From Cryptosporangium minutisporangium (GTDB taxonomy: Bacteria; Actinomycetota; Actinomycetes; Mycobacteriales; Cryptosporangiaceae), in NCBI RefSeq assembly GCF_039536245.1, contig NZ_BAAAYN010000044.1, positions 62,001 to 126,000 of the forward strand: 64,000 nucleotides of DNA, in the 5' to 3' direction. A program made the translations under genes and the position numbers. The notes below the pieces were generated by a model. It ran no database searches. It was not told the DNA's origin and saw nothing but the letters and a program-made list of their open reading frames with translations. Positions 45,180 through 53,732 of this stretch are shown here, piece by piece. Each line of letters starts with the position of its first letter. Within the stretch, counting starts at the first letter, position 1.

Positions 45180-45217
45180 ACCGCCTAGGACGCAGCGCGG
45201 TCACGCGTTGGTTCCGT

Positions 45218-45646
45218 TTAGCCGAAGGCGATCGTGCCGTCGGCGCCGAACGTGATGCCGGGGTTGTGGGCCACCTCCCAGCGGAAGCCATCGGGGTCGG
45301 TGAAGTAACCGGAAACACCGCCCCAGTCCCGGCGTTCGGCCGGACGGATGACGGTTCCCCCGGCTGCAGTGGCACGATCGAGTACGGCGGCCACCTCGTC
45401 GGCGGACGACACGGGATGCCCCAGCGTGATCGGGGCCGCGTCGTCGCCACGATGGACCTCGCCGGCTTCGGCCGCCATCGCCTCGCGATCCCAGAGCGAG
45501 AGGAGCGTTCCATGGCTCACCTGGAAGAAGATGACCTCGCCCGGGACGTCGAGGTGCGGTTTCCAGCCGAGGCCGTCGACGTAGAAGCGGCGGCTCGCGT
45601 CCAGGTCCCGGACGCCGAGCGTGATGACGTTGAGTGTCTGTTCCAT
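45218..45646 (-). CDS. VOC family (glyoxalase/bleomycin resistance-like) protein
   Basis: 142 residues. The paired beta-alpha-beta-beta-beta modules of the vicinal oxygen chelate fold, starting MEQTLNVITLGVRDLDAS and ending in YFTDPDGFRWEVAHNPG. Candidate metal ligands include the Glu of RWEVAHNP. No substrate is evident. The ATG leaves a 15-base gap to the divergent AraC gene; the longer open frame upstream is only a shadow of that gene. Confidence 0.88.
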   Translation of the reverse strand: MEQTLNVITLGVRDLDASRRFYVDGLGWKPHLDVPGEVIFFQVSHGTLLSLWDREAMAAEAGEVHRGDDAAPITLGHPVSSADEVAAVLDRATAAGGTVIRPAERRDWGGVSGYFTDPDGFRWEVAHNPGITFGADGTIAFG

Positions 45647-45661
45647 GCCGACCACACTGCC

Positions 45662-46522
45662 GTGCCGGCCGCGGCCGGTCTTGAACGAACCGGCCACGAC
45701 TGGCCGGCTCGGTGGGGCTGGTACCGGGAGCGTGTGGTCACCGGCCTGGAGCGCCTCGTGCGATGCGCGTGGGAACAGCACATCACCGCTGCTCCGCTCA
45801 CCCACCGGGTCATTCCGGACAACTGCGCCGACATCCTGGTGGGCGCAGACGGGAACGCCCAGCTCGTCGGTCCGGCGACCGGCGTCGACCTGCCGCACTT
45901 CCCGTCCGGCACGCTGATCCGTGGCCTCCGGTTCGAGCCGTTCGCGATCCGGACCGCCTTCGGAGTGGAGGCCGACGAGTTGACGAACCGCACGATCCCG
46001 CTCGACGCCGTGCTCGACGGCCGGTCCGCCCGACTCGTGGCCGAAGCGGTGTGGCTCGGCGTGGGTGCCGCCCGGCCCGGGCCTGCGCGGGCCATCCGAC
46101 CCGAACTCACGGCGGACCGCCGCGAGTCCGCCGCCGCGTTCGCCCGGTTGGGCGTCCGGTGGCGGGACGCCCGACCGGAGCGGGCCACCGTGGGCATCGT
46201 GCGCGAGCTGACCACGGCAGGAACGCCGTCGGTGGATGCGGTGGCCGATCGCTCGGGCTACTCCCCGCGACACCTCCGCCGCCTGGTGCGTGCCGAGACC
46301 GGCTTGACCCCGAAGACGCTGCACCGGGTCGCTCGAGTGCACGCGTTCCTCCGGTGGGCCGAGGAGGGCGGCCTCCCGGTCGGAGCCGCCGCGGCCGCTG
46401 CCGGCTACGCCGACCAGCCGCACGCGTCGCGGGAGATCCGTGCGCTGACCGGGCTCACGCCCCGCGGGCTGCTCGCCGAACGAGCGGCGCCCGTGGCGGC
46501 GTTGCGCTCACCGGCCTCGTAG
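45662..46522 (+). CDS. AraC family transcriptional regulator
   Basis: About 286 residues. N-terminal effector domain of the DUF6597 kind (WYRERVVTGLERLVRCAWEQ, HRVIPDNCADILVGADG) and a C-terminal double helix-turn-helix (about 185-280; SVDAVADRSGYSPRHLRRLVRAETGLTPKTL). GTG 45662 is preferred over GTG 45734 because the WYRER start is typical of the family. Divergent from the VOC gene, with only 15 bases between them. It may control that gene. Confidence 0.82.
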   Translation: MPAAAGLERTGHDWPARWGWYRERVVTGLERLVRCAWEQHITAAPLTHRVIPDNCADILVGADGNAQLVGPATGVDLPHFPSGTLIRGLRFEPFAIRTAFGVEADELTNRTIPLDAVLDGRSARLVAEAVWLGVGAARPGPARAIRPELTADRRESAAAFARLGVRWRDARPERATVGIVRELTTAGTPSVDAVADRSGYSPRHLRRLVRAETGLTPKTLHRVARVHAFLRWAEEGGLPVGAAAAAAGYADQPHASREIRALTGLTPRGLLAERAAPVAALRSPAS

Positions 46523-46525
46523 ACG

Positions 46526-46559
46526 ACGAAGCCCTGCTCCCGGTGGGGCAGGGCTTCGT
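46526..46559. terminator. Bidirectional terminator
   Basis: 12-bp stem ACGAAGCCCTGC and complement, 10-base loop, between convergent araC-like and DUF4383 genes. Confidence 0.85.
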
Positions 46560-46571
46560 GGCGTCGGAGCG

Positions 46572-47222
46572 TCAGTGCTGCGGCTTCTGCACGGGCTGGG
46601 CGGGAGCGCCGGCCAGGATCGGCCCGCCGGAGAGAACCGGCATCGGAGCGCCGGTGGCCGTGTGGTGCACGACGCCCGCCATGTTGTGCGGGTCGGCGCC
46701 GCGGTCACCGTCGGTGGCGGCACCCAGCCCCGCCTCCGCCTCCAGGTCCTCGCCCTCCTGGACCTCCGGCGGCAGGCCGTGCCGCTCGCGCCAGTAGGGG
46801 TTGTCCGGCGGCAGCGTGCCGCTGACCCGCCCGTACATGCCGAACGTGATCAGCGTGACGCCGACGACGAACGAGAAGATGACGTTGCTCATCCGGAACG
46901 CCAGGAAATTCAGGTCGGTCCGCATGATCGTCATGTTGACCAGGCCGCTGAGGATGAACGCCCATCCGAAGAGCGCGTTCGCCCAGGACGCGGTGTTGCC
47001 GCCCACGATGGCGCAGCCGATCAAGCAGAGACCGACCACCACGGAGATCAACGACAAGGCGCCGTTGGACGAGAGACCAGCGACCTCTTTCCCATCGGTG
47101 GAGAAGAAAGCCAGCTGGTTGACGAAGCCCAGAATTCCGAACGCCAGCAGCACCAACCCGGTGAATGCGCCGCCGTACCGGTAGACCTTCCCCAACTTAT
47201 GGTCTTTCGGTAGTCCGGACAT
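46572..47222 (-). CDS. DUF4383 family membrane protein
   Basis: 216 residues with four membrane helices (about 20-40, 55-75, 82-100, 112-130). It has the pattern of actinobacterial DUF4383 proteins (INxAFGWAFILSGLVN-like segment, NALFGWAFILSGLVN). A 70-residue charged and then Ala/Pro-rich tail follows. ATG 47222 is chosen with AGGGGCGGAAAG upstream; a frame extension beyond has no homology. Function unknown. Confidence 0.78.
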   Translation of the reverse strand: MSGLPKDHKLGKVYRYGGAFTGLVLLAFGILGFVNQLAFFSTDGKEVAGLSSNGALSLISVVVGLCLIGCAIVGGNTASWANALFGWAFILSGLVNMTIMRTDLNFLAFRMSNVIFSFVVGVTLITFGMYGRVSGTLPPDNPYWRERHGLPPEVQEGEDLEAEAGLGAATDGDRGADPHNMAGVVHHTATGAPMPVLSGGPILAGAPAQPVQKPQH

Positions 47223-47742
47223 CTTTCCGCCCCTCTGACCTCGACAGTCTGGCTCGCGAGCGTTTCGACCTGTTAAGGATACGTATGCCACGTCCTGACC
47301 AGGCCAAACGCAGGGTCGAGTTTCGGAGGCAGATCGGGGACTTCCTGCGGCCGACAGGCGCGTCACGGCGATTACGCCACTGACTGATGGTGTTGACACA
47401 ACCCTGTCACAGTCTGGTGCAGTGGTCCGCCATGATGGTTCCGCCACGGAGAGCCGAGTAACCCGGCGGCGACCTGCAGGGCAACCAGGCCAGTCCAGAG
47501 AGTCCGGCACCGGCCGATAAACCTTAATAAGGCCTAAAGCTGAGGAATGTTCAAAGCGGGACTTAATGGAGCATTATTCGGACGGTTGCCAAACGTACGG
47601 CAATGTTTAACAGAATCCCCTCCCGCAACGCCGGTACAAACGCTACCGTGAAGCGCTCGTCCAATACGCTCTGTCTACTTCCGGTAGGGGATGCGTTACG
47701 GACGTATGCGACGTCAGGGTCGAGGCAACCCGAAGAGGTTCC
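47223..47742. other. Long divergent intergenic region
   Basis: 520 bases between DUF4383 and the zinc-finger gene, with an AT-rich core near 47515-47580 and a small palindrome CCTTA-A-TAAGG (47522-47532). A TTGACA-like box occurs at about 47394. Likely promoters for both genes and a long leader for the zinc-finger gene. No gene seen. Confidence 0.5.
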
Positions 47743-49788
47743 ATGGCAGACACCGCTCCGGTCGAGCCCGCGCTCATCGCCTGTCCGGCGTGCGACGGTC
47801 TCGGGTTCAGGATCGCTCCGTGCGCCTGTAGGCACAACGGCACCGAATTCCTGGTGAGCGGCCGTCTCCTCCTCTCCGACTCCGACCCGTACCCGGACTG
47901 TGAGATCTGCCGGGGTACCGGCGAGACCACCGTGATGTGTTTCCCCTGTCGGCAGGGCGGATCGCTGCGGGCGCAGGGCGTCGTCACGGTCGTCAACGCG
48001 GTCACCGGCCAGACCGGCTCGGTCCAGGTCGTCCCCGGCGCCTTCGAGCCGGTCCCGTGGGAGTCGCGCCCCGGCCGCTGGATGATCGACCTCTCGGCGA
48101 TCGTCCGGGAACTCGCCGCACGGGTCGGCGCGGACACGCTCTACGACATGCTCGATCGGCCGCTGGCCAGCGCCGACCTGGCCACCCCGATCTACCTCCC
48201 CGACACCTGGACGCTGACCGCGCCGGAGGCCGAGAAGGCCGCCGCCGAACAGGCCGCGATCGCCGAGTGGGCCGGGCGCCGCCGCTGGCACCTCTACGTC
48301 GGGTATCCGGCGGGCGTCCGGGCGCAGGTCGACCCGGAGCAGCGCCTGGCGGAGCTGCGCCGGGCCGCCGACGCCGGTCGCTTGGACCTCGTCGTCCGCT
48401 TCCTGGACGGCTTCTGGTCGGTGGCCTACGAAGTTCCCGGAGCCCAGCCCCGCCAAGGACAGGCCTGGTACCCCGGCACCGCGACGCTCGCCGAGTCCTT
48501 ACTCGCGCACACGCCGTCCGATCTGGTCGAACAGGCAAAGGGCATGACGACCGCCGCCGGCCACTGGGTGGTCGGCTCTCCACCGCCTGCCGGTGACGGC
48601 ACCTCCGCGTGGACGGTCGAGGACCTGGTCACAGCGGTAACGATCACCGCCTCCGGCGCGGACGGTGGCAGCGCGACCTGGCGGGACGGCCGTTGGCAGC
48701 TCTCCGCGCTCACGGTCGTCGAGGAGCGGGAACTGCTCGCCGCCCAGCAGACCGGGCAGGTGCGGTCCACGGTGGAGCGAGTGGTCGGGCGGGTCGACGA
48801 CCTGCGGACCCCGCCGTGGCTGGGCCCGTCGATCCCCACCCAGCGCTGCGTCCGGTGCATCTCCGGGGTCGCCTGGCGCGAGTGCTCGTGCACCTACCTC
48901 GACGACGTCGCCACCCCGGACTGCCCGCGCTGCGCCGGGGTCGGCCGGGCGCCGGACCCGTACTGCTCGGGGTGCGACGACACCCGCCTGGTGCACCTCG
49001 GTGCGGTGGTCACGCTGATCGGGCCGGACGGTCGTGGGCAGACCACGAACCTCCGGATCGGCAAGACGCCGGACGTCGAGTTCTTCGTCAACGACCAGGG
49101 TGTGCGGTGTGCCAGGGTGCCGCGGGAGCTGACCGCGGTGGCCTGGGCCGAGGCCTACGGCACCGATGTGGACTGGCTCTGCAGCCACGGCATCCGGTCG
49201 ATCGGTGCGCTCGCGCGCGACGGCGTCCTCGCCACCGACCTGACCGACCCCCGCGAGGTCGTCGCCGAATACCTCGCGCGGCTCACCGCCGGGCGTCCGG
49301 GCGGTCGCCTCGTCTACTTCGTCCGCCCGCCGGGTGACGTACCGGTCGAGTCCCTGCTGCGGCCGGTGCTCGGAGTGGACGCCCGGGCGGAGTTCGCGAT
49401 CGCGGCCGATCCGCGCGGGCGGCTGCGGTGGGGCCTTGCGGTCACGCACCGGGGTGCGCAGAGCCGGTACGCCCCGCCGGAGATCGACCTGACGCTCGGC
49501 GACGCGGTCGGCCGGGTGCTCTCGGCGTTACCGCAGCGACTCGGCGGCATCGAGCACGACGTCGCCCGCACCGAGCCGTTGATCCCGGCGCAGCACGGCC
49601 GGGCGGTCGACGTGGAGACCGGGATCCCGACGTTGCTGCAGGAGGTCGCCCAGCGCTATGGGCGAGTGCTCGCCGCGGTTACCCGCGAAGGGTGGACGCT
49701 GCACGCCTGGACCCAGCGCCGCTGGCAGCGGATCGGCACCGGCACTTCCTTACGAGAAGTAGTAACCCAGATGAGATCGGCCGGTTGA
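47743..49788 (+). CDS. Large protein with two pairs of DnaJ-type zinc fingers, unknown function
   Basis: 681 residues. Two Cys-rich regions like the DnaJ central domain: C14-x2-C17-x-GLGF...C27-x-C29 with C53-x2-C56-x-GTG...C66-x2-C69, and C369-x2-C372...C381-x-C383 with C394-x2-C397-x-GVG...C408-x2-C411. Between and after them are mixed alpha/beta regions, including Trp-rich segments. No J-domain, signal peptide or membrane segment. Not recognised as a named family. ATG 47743 is preceded by GAAGAGG. It is transcribed toward a convergent PtsI-like gene. Confidence 0.85.
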   Translation: MADTAPVEPALIACPACDGLGFRIAPCACRHNGTEFLVSGRLLLSDSDPYPDCEICRGTGETTVMCFPCRQGGSLRAQGVVTVVNAVTGQTGSVQVVPGAFEPVPWESRPGRWMIDLSAIVRELAARVGADTLYDMLDRPLASADLATPIYLPDTWTLTAPEAEKAAAEQAAIAEWAGRRRWHLYVGYPAGVRAQVDPEQRLAELRRAADAGRLDLVVRFLDGFWSVAYEVPGAQPRQGQAWYPGTATLAESLLAHTPSDLVEQAKGMTTAAGHWVVGSPPPAGDGTSAWTVEDLVTAVTITASGADGGSATWRDGRWQLSALTVVEERELLAAQQTGQVRSTVERVVGRVDDLRTPPWLGPSIPTQRCVRCISGVAWRECSCTYLDDVATPDCPRCAGVGRAPDPYCSGCDDTRLVHLGAVVTLIGPDGRGQTTNLRIGKTPDVEFFVNDQGVRCARVPRELTAVAWAEAYGTDVDWLCSHGIRSIGALARDGVLATDLTDPREVVAEYLARLTAGRPGGRLVYFVRPPGDVPVESLLRPVLGVDARAEFAIAADPRGRLRWGLAVTHRGAQSRYAPPEIDLTLGDAVGRVLSALPQRLGGIEHDVARTEPLIPAQHGRAVDVETGIPTLLQEVAQRYGRVLAAVTREGWTLHAWTQRRWQRIGTGTSLREVVTQMRSAG

Positions 49789-49834
49789 GTACGACGCTCA
49801 CGGGCTCCAGGTCAGAACACAGCACCGCGGGCTG

Positions 49835-50746
49835 TCAGTGGTCTACGGCGGCGGTGACTCGGCGGCGGGCGTCTTGGGCGGACGCCGCGCGGGTGGCCAG
49901 TTCGGCGTAGCGCAAGCAGTCGCTGAACGTGTGCCGGGCCAGCTCCGCCCGCACCGGCGCCAACCGGTCGACGGGTAGCACCAGGCTGGTGACGCCCAGA
50001 CCGATGAGGACGCACGCGAGCAGCGGGTCGGCGGCGCCGGCGCCCCGGGCACTGATGTCCTTACCTGCCAGGGATCCCGAGGCCCCCACCAACTCGGCCA
50101 ACCGGAGCGTCGCCGGTTGCCACGGGTCGTCCCAGCGACCGGTCCCCGCGGTTCGGTCGGCGGCGACCGCGTAACGCGTCAACCCGTCGGTGTCGATCGT
50201 CGCGAACGACGCCGCGCGCAGGATCGTCCCGGCGAGTACCGCAGCGGCGGGCAGATCAACGAGCACACCCGCCGTCGCGATGCCCCCGAACCGGGCTTCC
50301 TCCAGGAACCACGTCACCTCGTCCGGCTCGGTGACCGTCGCGGTCACGATCCCGACGTCCACCTGTTCGGCGCCGGTCTCCCGGGCGGCACCGGAGAGCG
50401 CGTCCAACTGTGCGGAGAGGACGTCGGGACGGGCCTGCAACGCGCGCACTCCGCGGATGCCGAACGCGCCCTGGCGCTCGCCGGGATCGAGGGCTTCGAC
50501 GGCAACCCGAGCGCCCGGGAACGTCCGCAGCACCCGTCGATAGCCGGCCTGTTGGTCGGCGACCGGAAGGGGCGCACCGTCGCGTCGGACCGCGAACCAA
50601 CTCCGCAGTAGTCCCACGCCCTCCGCACCACCCGCCGCCGCGGACTCGGCCTCGGCCGGATCGACCAATTCGGCGAGCAGCGACACCGGCTGACCGTCGG
50701 CGAGCCGTCCCCGGTCGGAGGACGGTGTGGAGAACGCGGACGGCAT
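49835..50746 (-). CDS. Degenerate PEP-utilising (PtsI C-terminal-like) TIM-barrel protein
   Basis: 303 residues. Alignment by eye to the C-terminal barrel of PTS enzyme I: GGAEGVGLLRSWF (GAEGIGLFRTEF), VAVEALDPGERQ (VRTMDIGGDK), GAFGIRGVRAL (NPFLGWRAIR), GVLVDLPAAAVLA (GVMVETPAAA), IDTDGLTRYAVAADR (IGTNDLTQYTLAVDR). Key catalytic residues are altered: the RTMD Arg, the DK lysine, the Glu of METP and the Cys of MCGE are lost. The phosphohistidine domains are absent. So it is probably a PEP-fold pseudoenzyme. Convergent with the zinc-finger gene, divergent from moaC. Confidence 0.7.
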   Translation of the reverse strand: MPSAFSTPSSDRGRLADGQPVSLLAELVDPAEAESAAAGGAEGVGLLRSWFAVRRDGAPLPVADQQAGYRRVLRTFPGARVAVEALDPGERQGAFGIRGVRALQARPDVLSAQLDALSGAARETGAEQVDVGIVTATVTEPDEVTWFLEEARFGGIATAGVLVDLPAAAVLAGTILRAASFATIDTDGLTRYAVAADRTAGTGRWDDPWQPATLRLAELVGASGSLAGKDISARGAGAADPLLACVLIGLGVTSLVLPVDRLAPVRAELARHTFSDCLRYAELATRAASAQDARRRVTAAVDH

Positions 50747-50817
50747 GGACCGGACATTATCGAACTGAGACGACCGCTGCCCGAACGGAGTCGGGACGGA
50801 CAGTAAGCTCTGGAGCC

Positions 50818-51297
50818 ATGCCGGAGCTCAGTCACGTCGACGCGGCCGGGACGGCCCGGATGGTCGACGTATCCGCGAAGTCCGCGTCGGTCCGCACTGC
50901 GGTCGCGACCGGCCTGCTACGGACGACGACCGAGGTCATCGGCCTTCTCCGCCGCGATGGGCTACCGAAGGGCGACGCGCTCGCGGTCGCCCGGATCGCC
51001 GGCATCATGGGCGCCAAACGGACGCCCGACCTGGTGCCGCTGTGCCATCCGATCGCGTTGCACGGCGTTACGGTCGACTTCGAGCTCCGGGACAGCGACA
51101 TCGCGATCACCGCGACCACCCGCACCGCGGATCGGACCGGCGTCGAGATGGAGGCGCTCACTGCGGTCGCGGCCGCTGGATTGGCGCTGATCGACATGGT
51201 GAAGGCCGTCGATCCGGCCGCCTCACTGGACGCGGTGCGCTGCGAGGCGAAGGACGGCGGCAAGACCGGCTCGTGGCGTCGGCCGGCCGACCGATGA
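50818..51297 (+). CDS. moaC: Cyclic pyranopterin monophosphate synthase MoaC
   Basis: 159 residues. Acts after MoaA in molybdopterin synthesis. Conserved segments MVDVSAKSASVRTA, KGDALAVARIAGIMGAK, LVPLCHPIALHG and VKAVDPAASL are all present. ATG follows TGGAGCC. The stop overlaps the mog start (ATGA): the first gene of moaC-mog-moeA-moaE. Confidence 0.96.
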   Translation: MPELSHVDAAGTARMVDVSAKSASVRTAVATGLLRTTTEVIGLLRRDGLPKGDALAVARIAGIMGAKRTPDLVPLCHPIALHGVTVDFELRDSDIAITATTRTADRTGVEMEALTAVAAAGLALIDMVKAVDPAASLDAVRCEAKDGGKTGSWRRPADR

Positions 51298-51872
51298 GCA
51301 CCGAGGCCGGCCAACCGGTGAGCGCAGAGGCCGACCGACCGGTGAGCGCAGAGGCCGGCCAACCGGTGGGCCACTCGCGCACTGCCCGTGTCGTGGTCGC
51401 GTCGAACCGCGCTGCCGCAGGCGTCTACGCCGACGAGAGTGGACCGTTGCTGGTCGAGGGCTTGCGCGCGCTCGGCTTCGAGGTGGGTGACCCGGTCGTG
51501 GTGCCGGATGGCGAGCCGGTCGGCGACGCACTGCGCGCCGCGGTGGCCGACGGCGTCGACGCGGTCCTCACCAGCGGCGGAACGGGCATCAACCCGACCG
51601 ACCGCACGCCCGACGTCACCGCGGCGGTCCTCGACTACCAGGTCCCGGGCATCGCCGAGGCGCTCCGGGCCTACGCCGTTCCGCGCATTCCGACCGCCAT
51701 GCTGTCCCGCGGCCTCGCCGGGGTGGCCGGGCGGACGTTGATCGTCAACCTGCCAGGCTCCCGTGGCGGCGCCAAGGACGGACTGGCGGTGCTCGGCCCG
51801 ATCCTCGGGCACGCGGTCGACCAGCTCCGTGGCGGCGACCACCCGCGTAGTGACCCCGGAGGGCACGCGTGA
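51294..51872 (+). CDS. mog: Molybdopterin adenylyltransferase (MogA/MoaB family)
   Basis: 192 residues. MoCF domain with ARVVVASNRAAAGVYADESG, the loop LTSGGTGINPTDRTPD, and the segment VNLPGSRGGAKDGLAVL. It adenylylates molybdopterin before molybdenum insertion by MoeA. The first ~27 residues are three copies of an 8-residue repeat (AGQPVSAE type), absent from homologues. Overlaps moaC and moeA by 4 bases each. Confidence 0.93.
   Translation: MSTEAGQPVSAEADRPVSAEAGQPVGHSRTARVVVASNRAAAGVYADESGPLLVEGLRALGFEVGDPVVVPDGEPVGDALRAAVADGVDAVLTSGGTGINPTDRTPDVTAAVLDYQVPGIAEALRAYAVPRIPTAMLSRGLAGVAGRTLIVNLPGSRGGAKDGLAVLGPILGHAVDQLRGGDHPRSDPGGHA
51303..51369 (+). repeat. 24-bp tandem repeat at the 5' end of mog
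   Basis: Two full 24-base units and a partial third (51303-51326, 51327-51350, 51351-51369), differing by two bases in the middle one. Each unit is eight codons, so the frame is kept. Confidence 0.9.
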
Positions 51873-53041
51873 CCGACCCGATCAGCTGGGACGACGCCAG
51901 AGCGGCCGTGCACGCGGCAGCCACACCGCTACCGGGGCGCCCGGTACCACTGCCGGAGGCCGACGGAGCGGTCCTGGCGACGCCGCTGGTCACGCTCACC
52001 GCGCTGCCGGCGTTCGACACGTCCAGCGTGGACGGGTACGCGATCGCGGGCCCCGCGCCGTGGCGGCTGGTCGGCCAGGTGCTGGCCGGTGACGCCAGCG
52101 AGATCACGGTCACCTCGGGCACGGCGGTCGAGATCGCTACCGGCGCGATGGTGCCGGTCGGCACCGAACACGTGATCCGGCTGGAGAGCGCCGAGGTCGA
52201 GAACTGCTCCTGGGTCACTGCTCCGCTGCCGGAGAAGCAGGAGTGGCGCCCGACCGGAGAGGAAGCGGCGGCCGGCGAGGTCCTGCTGCCGCCCGGCGTC
52301 CGGGTGACGCCGGGCGTGTTGGCGCTGGCCGCAGCGTGCGGGCACGACGTGCTGGCCGTCCGTCGACGGCCGCGGGTCGCGCTGGTCGTGTTCGGCGACG
52401 AATTGCTCGACAGCGGCCCGCCCGGCGCCGGTCGTGTCCGGGACGCACTCGGACCCTCGCTGCCCGGGTGGCTACGCAGGCTGGGCGCCGAGGTGATCTC
52501 GGTGACCCGCGCGGCAGACACGCTGGAGGCACACGAGACCGCGGTCCGGGACGCCGCCGCGCAGTCGGACCTCGTCCTCACCACCGGCGGGACGATGCAC
52601 GGACCGGTCGACCACCTCCACCCGACGCTCGCGACGCTGGGCGCCTCGTACGTCGTCGACACCGTCGCCGTCCGGCCCGGCTTCCCGATGCTGACCGCGA
52701 CGCTGCCGGGGCCGGGCGCCGGCTGGCTGGTCGGGCTGCCCGGTAACCCGCAGTCGGCGGTGATCGGACTGGTCACGCTGGCGGCACCACTGCTGGCCGG
52801 CCTGTCCGGAGCACCGCTGCCCCCGCTCGCGTCGGTGCAGCTCGCGAACGACGTCCCGGGGCGGGGCACGTTCACCCACCTCGCGCTGGCCCGTCTGACG
52901 CCGGACGGCGCGGTGACGTTGCCGCACGCCGGATCGGCGATGCTGCGCGGAGTCGCCGGCGCCGACGGGTTCGTCATCGTGCGCCCGGGGACGTCGGCAC
53001 CCACCGGAACGCGCGTGGACTTCGTCCCGATGCCGAGCTGA
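51869..53041 (+). CDS. moeA: Molybdopterin molybdenumtransferase MoeA
   Basis: 390 residues. Domains in order: N-terminal with FDTSSVDGYAIAG and the DGYA motif, the central subdomain, then the MoCF domain (VALVVFGDELLDSGPPG, LTTGGTMHGPVDHL) and a C-terminal beta domain. It inserts molybdenum into adenylylated molybdopterin. Classic MoeA has TGGVS/SMGD here; TTGGTMHG is a slight variant. GTG overlaps the mog stop. It ends 112 bases before moaE. Confidence 0.93.
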   Translation: MTDPISWDDARAAVHAAATPLPGRPVPLPEADGAVLATPLVTLTALPAFDTSSVDGYAIAGPAPWRLVGQVLAGDASEITVTSGTAVEIATGAMVPVGTEHVIRLESAEVENCSWVTAPLPEKQEWRPTGEEAAAGEVLLPPGVRVTPGVLALAAACGHDVLAVRRRPRVALVVFGDELLDSGPPGAGRVRDALGPSLPGWLRRLGAEVISVTRAADTLEAHETAVRDAAAQSDLVLTTGGTMHGPVDHLHPTLATLGASYVVDTVAVRPGFPMLTATLPGPGAGWLVGLPGNPQSAVIGLVTLAAPLLAGLSGAPLPPLASVQLANDVPGRGTFTHLALARLTPDGAVTLPHAGSAMLRGVAGADGFVIVRPGTSAPTGTRVDFVPMPS

Positions 53042-53153
53042 CCCGTCCGGGCAACCACACCGAGTCGGCCCGCTGGCCACGGTTCACGGGCCGAACGTCC
53101 GGGCATCCGGACGGCCGGAGGCTGATCGTCGGACACGGTGGTTGGATGGGTTC

Positions 53154-53603
53154 ATGAGCAGCGAGACGATCCGGCAGGCCGGGCACCGTGTCGTGGTGGC
53201 CCAGGTCACTGAGGCGCCGATTTCGACCGCGGAGCACGAGCAGGCGGTGGCTGTCCTGGCCGCCGGCGCGGTGGTGGGCTTCGCCGGTGTGGTGCGCGAC
53301 CACGACCACGGACGAACCGTGACCGAACTCGAGTACACCGGGCATCCGTCGGCCGGTGAGGTCCTGGCCGAGATCGCGGCTGAGTTCGCCGCGCGGGACG
53401 GCGTCGAGGCGATCGCGGTGAGCCACCGGATCGGCCCGCTGAAGCTCGGTGACACGGCCTTGGCCTGTGCGGTGAGCACCGCGCACCGCGCCGAGGCGTT
53501 CGCGCTCTGCGGGGAGCTCGTCGACGCCGTCAAGGCGCGGATCCCGATCTGGAAGCGTCAGGTGTTCGACGACGGTAGCGACGAGTGGGTGGCCTGTCCG
53601 TAG
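53154..53603 (+). CDS. moaE: Molybdopterin synthase catalytic subunit MoaE
   Basis: 149 residues. It transfers sulfur from MoaD thiocarboxylate to precursor Z. Motifs: GAVVGFAGVVRDHDHGR, LEYTGHPSA, VSHRIGPLKLGDTALACAVST and IPIWKRQVFDDG. ATG 53154 is preferred to a TTG four codons upstream. It needs the MoaD protein encoded separately on the other strand at 58782-59024. Confidence 0.95.
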   Translation: MSSETIRQAGHRVVVAQVTEAPISTAEHEQAVAVLAAGAVVGFAGVVRDHDHGRTVTELEYTGHPSAGEVLAEIAAEFAARDGVEAIAVSHRIGPLKLGDTALACAVSTAHRAEAFALCGELVDAVKARIPIWKRQVFDDGSDEWVACP

Positions 53604-53732
53604 TTCGCTCACCGTTCCCGTCTGATTGCGGTCAGTGCTGCCCGCGGTTGGTCGCCGAGGTGCAGCACCCGGAAGCTTCGCCGACGGCCGTTACGATCGG
53701 GCACGCGCTGACACAGCGGAAGGAACTCGAGT

